DNA of 64,000 bases from Syntrophaceae bacterium UBA2251 (GTDB lineage: Bacteria; Desulfobacterota; Syntrophia; Syntrophales; UBA2251): NCBI GenBank assembly GCA_002347815.1, contig DDXV01000003.1, forward strand, positions 1 to 64,000, read 5' to 3'. Numbering within the stretch: the stretch's first letter is position 1; each line of letters begins with the position of its first letter. Below the pieces are notes generated by a model that was not told where the DNA came from, searched no databases, and was given only the letters and a program-made list of their open reading frames with translations. Of the stretch, positions 7,563-16,316 are shown in pieces. A program made the translations under genes and the position numbers.

Positions 7563-8561
7563 ATGACCGCATCGCACCGGCAACCACTGAGCGCAACGCC
7601 CCTCCTCGAGATTAGTGATCTACGCACCGTCTTCGACACCCCGGCCGGAACAGTCCGGGCCGTGGACGGGGTCGACCTCGTCCTGGGCCGAGGGGAGACT
7701 CTGGCGGTCGTCGGGGAGTCCGGTTGCGGCAAGACCGTCCTCGCCCTCTCCGTCATGCGGCTTGTCCCCGCGCCTCCCGGCCGTCTCGCTTCCGGATCGG
7801 TCGTGTTTCGGGGCGAGAATCTCCTCACGCTGGATCGGAAGCGGATGCAGGATCTGCGCGGCGACCGGATCTCGATGATCTTTCAGGAGCCGATGACGTC
7901 GCTCAATCCCGTCTTCCGGGTGGGAGAACAGGTCGCGGAGATCATCCGCCGTCACCGCAAGACCACGCGTCGTCAGGCCATGGATGAAGTCGCCGAATTG
8001 TTCCATCGGGTCGGAATCGCCGATGCGGATCAACGCCTGCGCGCCTATCCGCATCAGCTCAGCGGCGGTCTCCGGCAGCGCGTCATGATCGCCATGGCGG
8101 TGGCCTGCCGTCCCGACCTGATCCTCGCCGACGAGCCGACCACGGCCCTGGACGTCACGATTCAGGCCCAGATCCTCGCCCTGCTCGACCAATTGAAGCG
8201 GGAGATGGGAACGTCGCTCATGCTCATCACCCATGACCTCGGCGTGGTCGCCCAGATGGCTGAGCGCGTCATCGTGATGTATGCGGGCAAGGTTGTGGAG
8301 GAGGCACCGGCGCAGGTGATGTTCGACGCGCCGCGGCACCCCTACACGCGGGGACTGCTCGCGTCCCTTCCTCGCCTCGGCACTGATCCCGCGACCCCGC
8401 TGCCGATGATTCCGGGACAGGTTCCCAGTCTCTACGACCTTCCCCGGGGCTGCCGCTTTCAGGACCGCTGCCCCGATGCGCGCCAGGTCTGCCGTGAGGA
8501 GGAGCCGGCGCTGTTGACGCCCTCACCGGGGGCGACCGTGCGCTGCTGGAATTTCGCCTGA
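7563..8561 (+). CDS. oppD: Oligopeptide/dipeptide ABC transporter ATP-binding protein (OppD type)
   Basis: A 332-residue ABC ATPase with Walker A G-E-S-G-C-G-K-T, the Q-L-S-G-G-L-R-Q-R signature, Walker B D-L-I-L-A-D-E-P and the C-terminal oligopeptide-transporter extension with C-R-F-Q-D-R-C-P. It would energise peptide or nickel uptake with an OppF partner. ATG 7563 follows GGGAG; an in-frame TTG at 7518 lies further upstream. The gene is followed by oppF but there is no permease or binding-protein gene on either side, so it must work with a transporter encoded elsewhere or it is an orphan pair. Confidence 0.9.
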   Translation: MTASHRQPLSATPLLEISDLRTVFDTPAGTVRAVDGVDLVLGRGETLAVVGESGCGKTVLALSVMRLVPAPPGRLASGSVVFRGENLLTLDRKRMQDLRGDRISMIFQEPMTSLNPVFRVGEQVAEIIRRHRKTTRRQAMDEVAELFHRVGIADADQRLRAYPHQLSGGLRQRVMIAMAVACRPDLILADEPTTALDVTIQAQILALLDQLKREMGTSLMLITHDLGVVAQMAERVIVMYAGKVVEEAPAQVMFDAPRHPYTRGLLASLPRLGTDPATPLPMIPGQVPSLYDLPRGCRFQDRCPDARQVCREEEPALLTPSPGATVRCWNFA

Positions 8562-8637
8562 TGATGACCGTGCTCAATATCTCAACCTGTTCCCGCAACC
8601 GTGATTTGCTCCCGGGCGGGCATCCCGGAGGAACGCG

Positions 8638-9606
8638 ATGCGCGATGTGCTGATGGAGATCCGGGGGCTGTCGAAGACCTTTCACGTCTCCGGGGGGGGG
8701 CTCGGGAGACGAGCCCGGGAGGTGCGGGCCGTCCGGGACGTCACCCTCTCAATCCTGGCAGGGGAAACTTTGGGGCTGGTCGGAGAGAGCGGCTGCGGGA
8801 AATCCACACTGGGGCGGCTCTGCCTCGCGCTCGAAAAGCCCACCTCCGGTGAAGTCCGATTCGAGGGCCGCAATATCTTCGACCTGACGAACCTCGAACG
8901 GAAGGCCTTTCGCCAGGCGGTTCAACTGGTTTTCCAGGATCCCTACGCGTCGCTGAACCCCCGACGGACGGCGGGCCAGACCGTCATGGAGCCCCTTTGG
9001 CTGCATGCCTCCGATCCCGGACAGGTCCCGGAGGAAGCCCGGAGCGTCATGCGCACCGTGGGGTTGAGCGAAGAGCACGCCCAACGCTATCCCCACGAAT
9101 TCAGCGGCGGTCAGCGGCAGCGTATCGGGATCGCCCGTGCGATCGCCCTGAAGCCGAAACTCATCGTCGCCGACGAACCGGTCTCCGCCCTGGACGTTTC
9201 AATTCAGGCCCAGATTCTGAATCTGATGAAGAAGCTCCAGAGGGATTTCGGCCTGACGTATCTGTTCATCACACATGATTTCAGCGTCGTCCGCTACATG
9301 AGCGACCGGATCGCCGTCATGTACCTCGGACGGATCGTCGAGCTTGGATCGAACGAGGCCATTTTCGCGAATCCCCTCCATCCCTACACCCGCCTCCTTC
9401 ACCAGGCGATCCCCGTTCCCGATCCCCGCGCCAAGCGCCCCGGGCCGCTGGCGGTAATCGACGATCACCCCGCCCCTGAAGAAGGGTGCCTGTTTTATCC
9501 CCGTTGCCCGGAGCGGTTCGACCGATGCCGCGAAAGGCGCCCGGAGCTCTTCGAGCGGGAAACGGATCACCGGGTGGCCTGTATCCGACGGGAGGAAGGC
9601 CTATGA
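8638..9606 (+). CDS. oppF: Oligopeptide/dipeptide ABC transporter ATP-binding protein (OppF type)
   Basis: A 322-residue ABC ATPase with Walker A G-E-S-G-C-G-K-S-T, signature F-S-G-G-Q-R-Q-R and Walker B L-I-V-A-D-E-P. It has the Opp C-terminal domain with C-L-F-Y-P-R-C-P. It pairs with the upstream OppD-type ATPase. GGAGG lies 6 bases before the ATG. A run of nine G at 8692-8700 sits in codons 19-21, an unusual mononucleotide tract near the 5' end of the gene that could slip. The stop overlaps the next gene (ATGA). Confidence 0.9.
   Translation: MRDVLMEIRGLSKTFHVSGGGLGRRAREVRAVRDVTLSILAGETLGLVGESGCGKSTLGRLCLALEKPTSGEVRFEGRNIFDLTNLERKAFRQAVQLVFQDPYASLNPRRTAGQTVMEPLWLHASDPGQVPEEARSVMRTVGLSEEHAQRYPHEFSGGQRQRIGIARAIALKPKLIVADEPVSALDVSIQAQILNLMKKLQRDFGLTYLFITHDFSVVRYMSDRIAVMYLGRIVELGSNEAIFANPLHPYTRLLHQAIPVPDPRAKRPGPLAVIDDHPAPEEGCLFYPRCPERFDRCRERRPELFERETDHRVACIRREEGL
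8692..8700. repeat. G9 homopolymer in the 5' part of oppF
   Basis: Nine consecutive G lie about 55 bases after the oppF start and encode three glycines. A change of one base would truncate the ATPase. Confidence 0.6.
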
Positions 9607-10223
9607 AGGAAGAAGCGGTTATGTTCGACGCCGGCGGCATTCGGCTCGAGGGACGGATGGCTCCCGGAACGGGCCGAGGGGGCGCGGTCGTTTCCCATCC
9701 GCACCCCCAGATGGGCGGCAGCATGGACAACAATGTGGTCGAGGCCGTCTGCGAGGGCTTTCAGCGTCTCGGTTTTTCGACCCTGCGGTTCAATTTTCGC
9801 GGCACGGGACGGAGTGAGGGAAGGTATGACGGGGGGCGCGGCGAACAGGACGACCTCCGCGCCGCGGTCGATTTTCTGGCCGGCCGCACGACGGCGCCCC
9901 TTCTGCTCGGCGGCTACTCCTTCGGGGCCTGGGTGACGGCCAACCTCTACGCCCGCGAGCCTCTCTCTTGTGACCTCCTGCTGGTTTCTCCCCCCATCGA
10001 CCTTTTGGAGACCCCGTTCGAACCGCTGGCCGACGGGCTGATCGGCGTCATCTGCGGCGACCGCGACGCATTCTGCGACATTCAAGAACTGACGAAGCGG
10101 CTCGGACGGATCAACCTCGCGCCTCATGTCCTGGCGGGAGCGGATCATTTCTACGTCGGCCGTGAAGAAGCGCTCGTCATCACGATCGAAACAATTTTAA
10201 ATGCATTCCTCAAAAATGCTTGA
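9603..10223 (+). CDS. Alpha/beta hydrolase (YpfH/Atu1826-like)
   Basis: A 206-residue alpha/beta hydrolase. It has H-P-H-P-Q-M-G-G-S-M-D-N-N near residue 32, the nucleophile elbow G-Y-S-F-G-A near 100 and a late A-D-H-F that supplies the catalytic histidine. This small-hydrolase family has esterase-like members of unclear substrate. ATG 9603 overlaps the oppF stop and is preferred over upstream in-frame starts. Coupling to oppF suggests co-expression with the transporter ATPases, but no shared pathway is evident. Confidence 0.85.
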   Translation: MKEEAVMFDAGGIRLEGRMAPGTGRGGAVVSHPHPQMGGSMDNNVVEAVCEGFQRLGFSTLRFNFRGTGRSEGRYDGGRGEQDDLRAAVDFLAGRTTAPLLLGGYSFGAWVTANLYAREPLSCDLLLVSPPIDLLETPFEPLADGLIGVICGDRDAFCDIQELTKRLGRINLAPHVLAGADHFYVGREEALVITIETILNAFLKNA

Positions 10224-10346
10224 TTTTTGAAAATGATGGTGATACGGGCGATCTGTCGGGGGATTCATGTTGAGTCTGTCGTTCAAGTTATCCCGGCGGA
10301 CGGATCATGCTTGTTGCCGATTATTTAAAAACTGCCTGAAGGGGGA

Positions 10347-10392
10347 GCCATCCGGGCGCGGATTTCTTGGATCCGAAGCCGGGTGGCTTTTT
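10347..10392 (+). terminator. Nested hairpin with T-run in the cold-shock gene leader
   Basis: Nine pairs form between 10347-10355 and 10379-10387, enclosing an inner CGGAT/ATCCG hairpin (10359-10363 with 10371-10375). T5 follows, then GATTTC. It lies 33 bases before the csp start. It could end upstream transcription or act as an attenuator or temperature-sensitive element of the csp leader. Confidence 0.5.
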
Positions 10393-10425
10393 GATTTCTT
10401 GACCAAAGGAAAGGAGGGTACGGCT

Positions 10426-10626
10426 TTGGCAGAGGGGAAAGTGAAGTGGTTCAACGAGAAAAAGGGCTACGGTTTCATCGAGAGCGACGAGGGGGGAGAC
10501 GTGTTCGTCCACTACAGCGCCATTCAGGGTTCCGGTTTCCGAACCCTGTACGAGGGGCAGCGAATCCGATTTGACATCGAGGAAGGGAAGAAGGGGCCGG
10601 CTGCCGCCAACGTGCAGACGGTATAG
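10426..10626 (+). CDS. csp: Cold-shock domain protein
   Basis: A 66-residue cold-shock domain with RNP1 K-G-Y-G-F-I-E and RNP2 D-V-F-V-H-Y, preceded by the usual K-V-K-W-F-N. These proteins bind single-stranded RNA or DNA and melt secondary structure. The start is TTG 10426 with AAGGAGG 8 bases upstream; the longer reading frame from 10267 has no family resemblance. The roughly 200-base leader contains a nested hairpin, and a terminator follows the gene, so it is probably a single transcription unit controlled through its leader. Confidence 0.93.
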   Translation: MAEGKVKWFNEKKGYGFIESDEGGDVFVHYSAIQGSGFRTLYEGQRIRFDIEEGKKGPAAANVQTV

Positions 10627-10646
10627 GCATCATCGATTCATCGAAG

Positions 10647-10680
10647 ACCCCGGGAGGGCACGCCTGACCGGGGTTTTTTT
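10647..10680 (+). terminator. Rho-independent terminator of the cold-shock gene
   Basis: ACCCCGG (10647-10653) pairs with CCGGGGT (10668-10674) and is followed by a run of T. It lies 20 bases after the csp stop and before miaA. Confidence 0.85.
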
Positions 10681-10700
10681 ATCGCGCCGGGGAGGCGGGA

Positions 10701-11639
10701 ATGACGGTAAACCTCGTGGCCATCATCGGTCCGACGGCCTGCGGAAAAACGGCCCTCGGCGTACGACTGGCGCGGGAGGTCGGAGGTGAAATCCTTTCCG
10801 CCGATTCCCGCCAGGTCTACCGTGGCCTTGACCTGGGGACCGGGAAAGACCTGGACGAATACCGTTCCGAAGCGGGCGTGGTTCCCTGCCATCTGATCGA
10901 TATCGCCGCGCCGGATGAGGAGTTTCATGTCTTTGCCTACCAGCGGCTCTTCTTTCAGCGCTTCGGCGAAATCCGCAACCGTGGCGCGTTTCCGATCCTC
11001 GTCGGCGGGTCCGGCCTCTATCTCGATGCCGTCCTCATGAACTATCCCTTCGAAGAAGTCCGTCCGAACGAGGAACTCCGCCACGTTCTGGCAGGTCTGG
11101 ACATCGGACAACTTCGCGAGCGATTGCAGAGCGTCCGTCCGGACCTCCACAACACGACCGACCTGATCCATCGCGAACGCCTCGTCCGGGCCATTGAAAT
11201 CGCCGAGCATGTCCCCTCCGGGCCGCGGGATTCCTGGTGCAGTCCGACGGATCTGAACCCCCTGGTGGTCGGGATCGCGATGGAGGTCGATGTTCTGCGG
11301 GAGCGCATCGCCCGGCGCCTGCGCAAGCGGCTCGAAGCGGGCCTGGTGGCGGAGGTCCGGCGACTTCACGATGACGGCCTGTCGTGGGAGCGCATCGATC
11401 GCTTCGGTCTCGAATACCGCTATGTGGCGCGGTATCTTCAAGGCCGGATTGATGAAGACCGGATGTATCAGGAGTTGAATACACGCATTCACCAATTCGC
11501 CAAGAGGCAGCGGACATGGTTTCGAAGGATGGAAAGGCGCGGCATACGGATAGACTGGATTCCGGGGGACGACTATCCCGCTCTCCGGAAGCTTGTCCTG
11601 CCGTACCTGGAGGGGATGAACGCGGGCAGCGAAGGCTGA
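10701..11639 (+). CDS. miaA: tRNA dimethylallyltransferase
   Basis: A 312-residue enzyme that adds a dimethylallyl group to A37 of tRNAs reading UNN codons. It has the P-loop G-P-T-A-C-G-K-T (residues 10-17), then S-A-D-S-R-Q-V-Y, G-G-S-G-L-Y and the R-L-V-R-A-I-E motif. Length is near normal. It begins with ATG after GGGAGGCGGG. The 3' end overlaps the proposed start of the glycosyltransferase-like gene by 124 bases. Confidence 0.93.
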   Translation: MTVNLVAIIGPTACGKTALGVRLAREVGGEILSADSRQVYRGLDLGTGKDLDEYRSEAGVVPCHLIDIAAPDEEFHVFAYQRLFFQRFGEIRNRGAFPILVGGSGLYLDAVLMNYPFEEVRPNEELRHVLAGLDIGQLRERLQSVRPDLHNTTDLIHRERLVRAIEIAEHVPSGPRDSWCSPTDLNPLVVGIAMEVDVLRERIARRLRKRLEAGLVAEVRRLHDDGLSWERIDRFGLEYRYVARYLQGRIDEDRMYQELNTRIHQFAKRQRTWFRRMERRGIRIDWIPGDDYPALRKLVLPYLEGMNAGSEG

Positions 11640-13003
11640 GGCAGTATCTCGATCGATACGTTCTGCGCAGCCCCTGGCGCCTGGTGTGCGGCGATCCATC
11701 CGAGGTCGCGCTGGTTGTCGTCATCCCCGCCCTGGCGGAGAAAGGACACCTCTTCGACACCCTGGCGGCGATTGCGGCCAATCCTCAGGATAGGCTCGCT
11801 GAGACCCTGGCGATCGTCGTCGTCAACAACGGGCCGCGCGAAACCGTCGATCGGGAGATGTTTACGGACAATCAGGAGACGATCGCCATCCTGAACGGCC
11901 TGATCGCCGGGCGCACCCGGGAGAGCGAATCCGCAGACAGACGACTGCGCGGTGTCCTCGACTTCCTGCGAGGCTCCGGATTGCGTATCGGTCTGATCGA
12001 CGCCTCGTCGTCCGGATACGAAATCCCGTCGTCTTTGGCGGGGGTCGGCGCCGCACGGAAAATCGGTCTCGATCTCGCGCTAACCCTGCGGCCCGCGCCC
12101 CGGGAGCGTCCCGTTTTGGTCTGCCTCGACGCCGATACGATCGTGGCGCCCGATTATCTCCCGGCCATCCGCCGCCACTTTCACGATCCGGAGCATGGGG
12201 CCGCCGTGATCGCCTTCCGCCATCCGCTCCCGGACGCCCCCGATCGGCGGGCGGCCATCCTCTGCTACGAACTCTTTTTGCGCTACTACGTCCTGGGTCT
12301 GTCCTGGGCCGGATCGCCCTACGCGTTCCACAGCATCGGCTCGACAATGGTCTTCACGCCGGACCGATATGTGGCCGTGCGCGGCATGAGCCGACGCACC
12401 GCCGGGGAGGATTTCTATTTTCTGAACAAGGTGAGAAAGGCCGGTCCGATCTCGTCCGTAACCGATACCTGCGTCCGCCCGTCCGACCGGCTTTCATCCC
12501 GCGTTCCTTTCGGAACGGGAAAACGGATGATCCGCCATCTGGCCGGGGAGCGGGACGAGTATCTCTTCTACCACCCGGATATCTTCGCCATCCTCCGGAA
12601 ATGGCTCGCGCTGATGGATGAGGACTGGCGACGCCCGGCAAAGGCCATCCTGGAGGCCGCGTCAGACCTGCACCCCGGACTGCGGGTTTTCCTCGAGCGG
12701 CAGAACTTCCCCGAGATCTGGCCGCGGCTGCAGCGGCAGGCCAGGAATACCGGCGCCGCCCAGCGGGCCTTCCACACCTGGTTCGACGGGTTCCGCACCC
12801 TGAGGCTCGTGCATGAGCTCGCCGCGTCCGCTTACCCCCCACAGCCCATGGCGGCCGCCCTGTCCTGGCTGATGAGGGCATGGGGGCAAAGCGGACCCGA
12901 TCCCGGGGAACGAGGTTTCAGCGGGGATCTTCAGGCCCAGGAGGCCTGCCTCATGACCTTGAGGGGCCTGGAAACGTCCGAGACGCGCCGGGGCGAGTTC
13001 TGA
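11516..13003 (+). CDS. Family-2-type glycosyltransferase
   Basis: Up to 495 residues. Core features are V-V-V-I-P-A-L-A-E near residue 68, V-V-V-N-N-G, the metal-binding motif V-C-L-D-A-D-T-I-V, and later G-E-D-F-Y-F-L-N-K-V, which fits the E-D acceptor motif of GT-A glycosyltransferases. No membrane segment is obvious, so it is probably cytosolic or peripheral. The start is uncertain: ATG 11516 lies inside miaA, and translation may begin nearer 11640. The substrate is unknown; the long C-terminal extension has no domain I recognise. Confidence 0.8.
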   Translation: MVSKDGKARHTDRLDSGGRLSRSPEACPAVPGGDERGQRRLRQYLDRYVLRSPWRLVCGDPSEVALVVVIPALAEKGHLFDTLAAIAANPQDRLAETLAIVVVNNGPRETVDREMFTDNQETIAILNGLIAGRTRESESADRRLRGVLDFLRGSGLRIGLIDASSSGYEIPSSLAGVGAARKIGLDLALTLRPAPRERPVLVCLDADTIVAPDYLPAIRRHFHDPEHGAAVIAFRHPLPDAPDRRAAILCYELFLRYYVLGLSWAGSPYAFHSIGSTMVFTPDRYVAVRGMSRRTAGEDFYFLNKVRKAGPISSVTDTCVRPSDRLSSRVPFGTGKRMIRHLAGERDEYLFYHPDIFAILRKWLALMDEDWRRPAKAILEAASDLHPGLRVFLERQNFPEIWPRLQRQARNTGAAQRAFHTWFDGFRTLRLVHELAASAYPPQPMAAALSWLMRAWGQSGPDPGERGFSGDLQAQEACLMTLRGLETSETRRGEF

Positions 13004-13179
13004 CCGGAATATCTCCTTGACGCCGCTCGATGTTTGTTCATATACTTTTGGAAAGTCGGGAATTCACGCACCCCATCGTTCGGGATGCGGCGAATGACGA
13101 TATGAGGCAGCGCCTGTCGGCCATTCCGGATTCGGCAACCGTTCAAGGCCTGACCATGATCAAGAATAAGGGAGGCTGT

Positions 13180-14250
13180 ATGAGGCAAAAACGGTTGTTT
13201 GGGGTCGTTGCCGTCCTGTTGGGGCTGATGCTGCTCTTTTCGGCCTGCGGGTCGAAGGAAGAGAAGAAAATGCCTTCGTCCGGAGGAACCGGAATTCAAG
13301 CCCCCCAGGCATCATCGCCGCCGCTGGAGGGAATTCCGACGCCCCGTCTGGGGCCGGCGGGCGCGGTCGTGGAGGTCGATGGGGCGATCCTCACCGAGAA
13401 GCAGCTCGACCGGGAACTCAAGGAAAAAATGGCCGCGATGAAGGGAAAGATTCCCGCGGCGAAGATGGAAGAGGCCCGCAAAGGTCTCCGCCAGCGCGTC
13501 ATCGAGGACTTTGTCGTCCGAACCCTGCTCACGAATGAGGTCAAGCGCAGGAATATCCAGCTCGCCGACCGCGAGGTGAACGAGGCCATGGAGCAGTTGA
13601 AGGCCAGTTTCCCGCCGGGGACGACGCTTGAGACCCTGATGAAGAAGAACAAGATCACCCGGGAGAAATTACGCGAGGAGATTGTCTTCGGCCTGAAGAT
13701 CAACAAGCTGGTTCTGTCTCAGCCGAAGGCGAAAGAGAAGCCGACCGAAAAGGAGATCCAGGGCTTCTACCGGAAGAACACGGACAAATTCAAGTCGCCG
13801 GAATCCGTCCGGGTGCGCCACATCCTAATCGCCAAGGCCCCGGCGGATGACGCCGCGGCGATCCGCGACAAGAAAAACAAGGCCGACGGCGTGCAGAAGC
13901 AGCTCGCGGCCGGAGGGAATTTCGCCGAGCTCGCCAAGACGAACTCCGACTGCCCGAGCAAGGAGGCCGGCGGCGACCTGGGCACGTTTACCCGCGGACA
14001 GATGGTCAAACCCTTCGAAGACGCGGCGTTCTCGCAGAAGATCAACGCCATCGGACCGGTCGTGGAGACGGAATACGGGTACCATGTCATTCAGGTCCTG
14101 GAAAAGCATCCGCCGAAAACCATGCCGCTCGACGCCCAGGCGAAGGAGATGATCTCCTCGTACCTACAGCGTCAGAAACAGCAGGCGACGTTCAACCATC
14201 TTGTCCGTGAACTCAGGGGAAAGGCCAACGTCGTTCTTTACCAGCCCTGA
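13180..14250 (+). CDS. Peptidyl-prolyl cis-trans isomerase lipoprotein (PpiC/SurA type)
   Basis: A 356-residue protein with a lipoprotein signal: basic start, hydrophobic stretch and lipobox L-F-S-A-C near residue 25. A SurA N-terminal-like helical region follows, and then a PpiC parvulin domain containing V-R-H-I-L-I and G-Y-H-V-I-Q. It would help fold exported proteins from a membrane anchor. ATG 13180 follows AAGGGAGG and begins the signal peptide, so the longer frame from 13030 is rejected. It stands alone between the glycosyltransferase and the convergent panB. Confidence 0.9.
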   Translation: MRQKRLFGVVAVLLGLMLLFSACGSKEEKKMPSSGGTGIQAPQASSPPLEGIPTPRLGPAGAVVEVDGAILTEKQLDRELKEKMAAMKGKIPAAKMEEARKGLRQRVIEDFVVRTLLTNEVKRRNIQLADREVNEAMEQLKASFPPGTTLETLMKKNKITREKLREEIVFGLKINKLVLSQPKAKEKPTEKEIQGFYRKNTDKFKSPESVRVRHILIAKAPADDAAAIRDKKNKADGVQKQLAAGGNFAELAKTNSDCPSKEAGGDLGTFTRGQMVKPFEDAAFSQKINAIGPVVETEYGYHVIQVLEKHPPKTMPLDAQAKEMISSYLQRQKQQATFNHLVRELRGKANVVLYQP

Positions 14251-14264
14251 CGACGGAGCCCGAC

Positions 14265-15080
14265 TCAGAAGGAATGTTCCGGACCCGGGAAGGCCCCCTC
14301 CCTGACATCGGTGATGTAGGCCTGCGCGGCCTCCTTCATCAAGGCATTGACCTGGGCGTATTTTTTCACGAATTTTGGCGTGAAGCGTTCGAACATGCCC
14401 ATCACGTCGTGAAGGACGAGGACCTGGCCGTCGCACCGCGATCCCGCACCGATCCCGATGGTCGGAATGCCGAGGGCGGCGGTGATCTCTGCCGCCAGGG
14501 TAGCCGGAACACACTCGAGCACCAGGGAAAAGGCGCCGGCCTCTTCGAGAATGCGGGCATCCTCGAGAATGCGGCGTGCGCCTGCGTCATCCTTGCCCTG
14601 TACCCGGTAACCGCCCAGTTGATGGACGGATTGGGGGGTCAGACCCAGATGGGCCATGACGGGAATCCCCGCCGCCACCATCCGCCGGGTCGCCTCGGCG
14701 AACTCCCGGCCTCCCTCCAGCTTCACGCCCTGCGCACCCGCCTCCTGGAGCATTCTGCCCGCATTCCGTACCGCATCGTCCGGAGAACACTGATAGGACA
14801 GGAAGGGAAGGTCCGCGATGACCATGGCCCGCTGCACCGCGCGGGAAACCGCCCGGGTGTGATGCAGCATGACCTCCATCGTGACCGGAAGCGTGCTGTC
14901 GTAGCCCAGCACGACCATCCCGAGCGAATCCCCCACGAGGATCATGTCGATGCCGGCTTCGTCGATACAGAGCGCCGTCGGATAATCGTACGCCGTCAGC
15001 ATGGAGATCTTCTCCCCGCGCCGCTTCATGTTCCGTACCGTGGTGGACGTGACCTTGTTGAGTTTACCGTGAGTGCTCAT
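14265..15080 (-). CDS. panB: 3-methyl-2-oxobutanoate hydroxymethyltransferase
   Basis: A 271-residue enzyme that makes ketopantoate, the first step of pantothenate and coenzyme A synthesis. Visible motifs are M-L-T-A-Y-D-Y, V-G-D-S-L-G-M-V, the metal- and substrate-binding V-K-L-E-G-G and the later G-I-G-A-G. Length is normal. The start overlaps the end of the upstream DUF2520 gene by 17 bases, so they form an operon. That pairing suggests the DUF2520 protein works in the same pathway. Confidence 0.95.
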   Translation of the reverse strand: MSTHGKLNKVTSTTVRNMKRRGEKISMLTAYDYPTALCIDEAGIDMILVGDSLGMVVLGYDSTLPVTMEVMLHHTRAVSRAVQRAMVIADLPFLSYQCSPDDAVRNAGRMLQEAGAQGVKLEGGREFAEATRRMVAAGIPVMAHLGLTPQSVHQLGGYRVQGKDDAGARRILEDARILEEAGAFSLVLECVPATLAAEITAALGIPTIGIGAGSRCDGQVLVLHDVMGMFERFTPKFVKKYAQVNALMKEAAQAYITDVREGAFPGPEHSF

Positions 15081-15960
15081 CTTCGCATCCTCCTTTCAGA
15101 AGGTCCTTCATCTCGACGATGATTTCGGGGGAAAGCCGGTTTTGCCGCTCGCTCAGCTCGACCGTCATCAGCCCCATCAAACGGTACATATCCAGGAATT
15201 CCGGCTTTGCGATCCGTAGGGCGGCCAGATGACGGCGGAGGGTGCCCACGTCTCCCCGGGCGATCGGCCCCGTCAACGCCTCGACCGGACCGCGCGCTTC
15301 GATATTCCGGAGGGTGCCGAGGACCAGGGGCCAGAAGGCCTGACGGGCGCTCTGGGCATCCACGCCCAGCGAACGGTAGAGGTCCTCCACCACGGACAGC
15401 AGGGTCGTCAGATAATTGGACGCCACGCACGCCGCCGCGTGGTAAAGGGTTTTCTCGGACTCCGCCACGACCAACGGCACCCCGCCCAGATCCCGAACCA
15501 GTTGGCAGGCCCAGTCCAAAATCGAGGGATCTGCGGTGACGCCGAACGTGCTTCCCGGGAGGTTGGCGACCGCACCGTCTACATCCGCGAATGACTGGAT
15601 CGGATGGACGGAGGCGACCCGTGCCCCGAGAAGTCGGGCGGGGGCGAGAAGATCGAGGCCGCCTGCGCCACTCATATGGACACAGATATCGCCGGGGCGG
15701 ATGCCGCCGTTTCGGCAGACCTCTTCGCAGACGGGCCCGATCCGGTCGTCCCGGGTGGTGATCAGGATGCAACGGGCAAGGGCGGCGGCGTCAGAGCATG
15801 CCTCGACGGCCCGGGCGCCGGGAAACCACGAGGCACGCTTCAGCGCCGTCGCATCGACGTCGGAAACGGCGACAATCGGGTATCCGGACGCCTGAAGGAG
15901 CAGGCCCACGGCCGTGCCCACCTTGCCCAGGCCGATGATGGCGACCGTATCCTTTGCCAT
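15064..15960 (-). CDS. DUF2520 / Rossmann-like reductase family protein
   Basis: A 298-residue protein with an N-terminal Rossmann nucleotide-binding motif G-L-G-K-V-G-T-A at residues 11-18, followed by the helical DUF2520 domain. A catalytic-type lysine and H-A-A-C segment lie near residue 172, in S-E-K-T-L-Y-H-A-A-A. The fold matches ketopantoate and pyrroline-5-carboxylate reductases. It is translationally coupled to panB, and no panE is visible here, so it may reduce ketopantoate; that is inference. AGGGAG precedes the ATG, and a terminator-like hairpin lies in its leader. Confidence 0.85.
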   Translation of the reverse strand: MAKDTVAIIGLGKVGTAVGLLLQASGYPIVAVSDVDATALKRASWFPGARAVEACSDAAALARCILITTRDDRIGPVCEEVCRNGGIRPGDICVHMSGAGGLDLLAPARLLGARVASVHPIQSFADVDGAVANLPGSTFGVTADPSILDWACQLVRDLGGVPLVVAESEKTLYHAAACVASNYLTTLLSVVEDLYRSLGVDAQSARQAFWPLVLGTLRNIEARGPVEALTGPIARGDVGTLRRHLAALRIAKPEFLDMYRLMGLMTVELSERQNRLSPEIIVEMKDLLKGGCEDEHSR

Positions 15961-16316
15961 GGACGTTATCTCCCTTTAACGAAAGCAAAAGGCCTCCCCA
16001 GCTCGCGGAAGGCCCCAGAATAAACCTGCACCCAAATGTCAGACCGTTCCGTCTCAGTCCGAAAGGGATCCAAGCGGCGAACCTCACGTATCACGACGGC
16101 GTTCGGCGGTCAACAGAAATGAGGTCCGGAGACGCTTCAGGCCCGGCTTGTCCGCCTTTCTCGGATTGTCATTTGCCCAATCCGACGCGCCGCGGGCTTG
16201 AAATTCCCCACCCGGTCCGATATAGTCGACCCAAAGGCAGGGGCGTTCAGGCCGCGGGGTCCGGAAAAATCCACGCCCTCCGGCGCACGCATCAACGTGG
16301 AACAGGAGCCTTGCGG
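15961..16316. other. Intergenic region between divergent genes (356 bases)
   Basis: No convincing gene is present. It holds the leader hairpin of the DUF2520-panB transcript and presumably the promoters of both flanking units, but I cannot pick clear -35/-10 boxes. Confidence 0.6.
15981..16014 (-). promoter_or_regulatory. Terminator-like hairpin in the DUF2520-panB leader
   Basis: On the minus strand GGCCTTCC (16014-16007) pairs with GGGGAGGCC (15999-15991), with one G-T pair, followed by TTTTGCTTTC. No minus-strand gene ends just upstream, so an attenuator of the pantothenate operon is possible. Confidence 0.4.

Noticed and set aside
13030..13179. Upstream extension of the PpiC-type lipoprotein
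   Set aside because: A strong ribosome-binding site and the signal peptide place the start at 13180.
15954..16316. In-frame extension upstream of the HAD phosphatase
   Set aside because: No family resemblance; the HAD motif begins right after ATG 16317.
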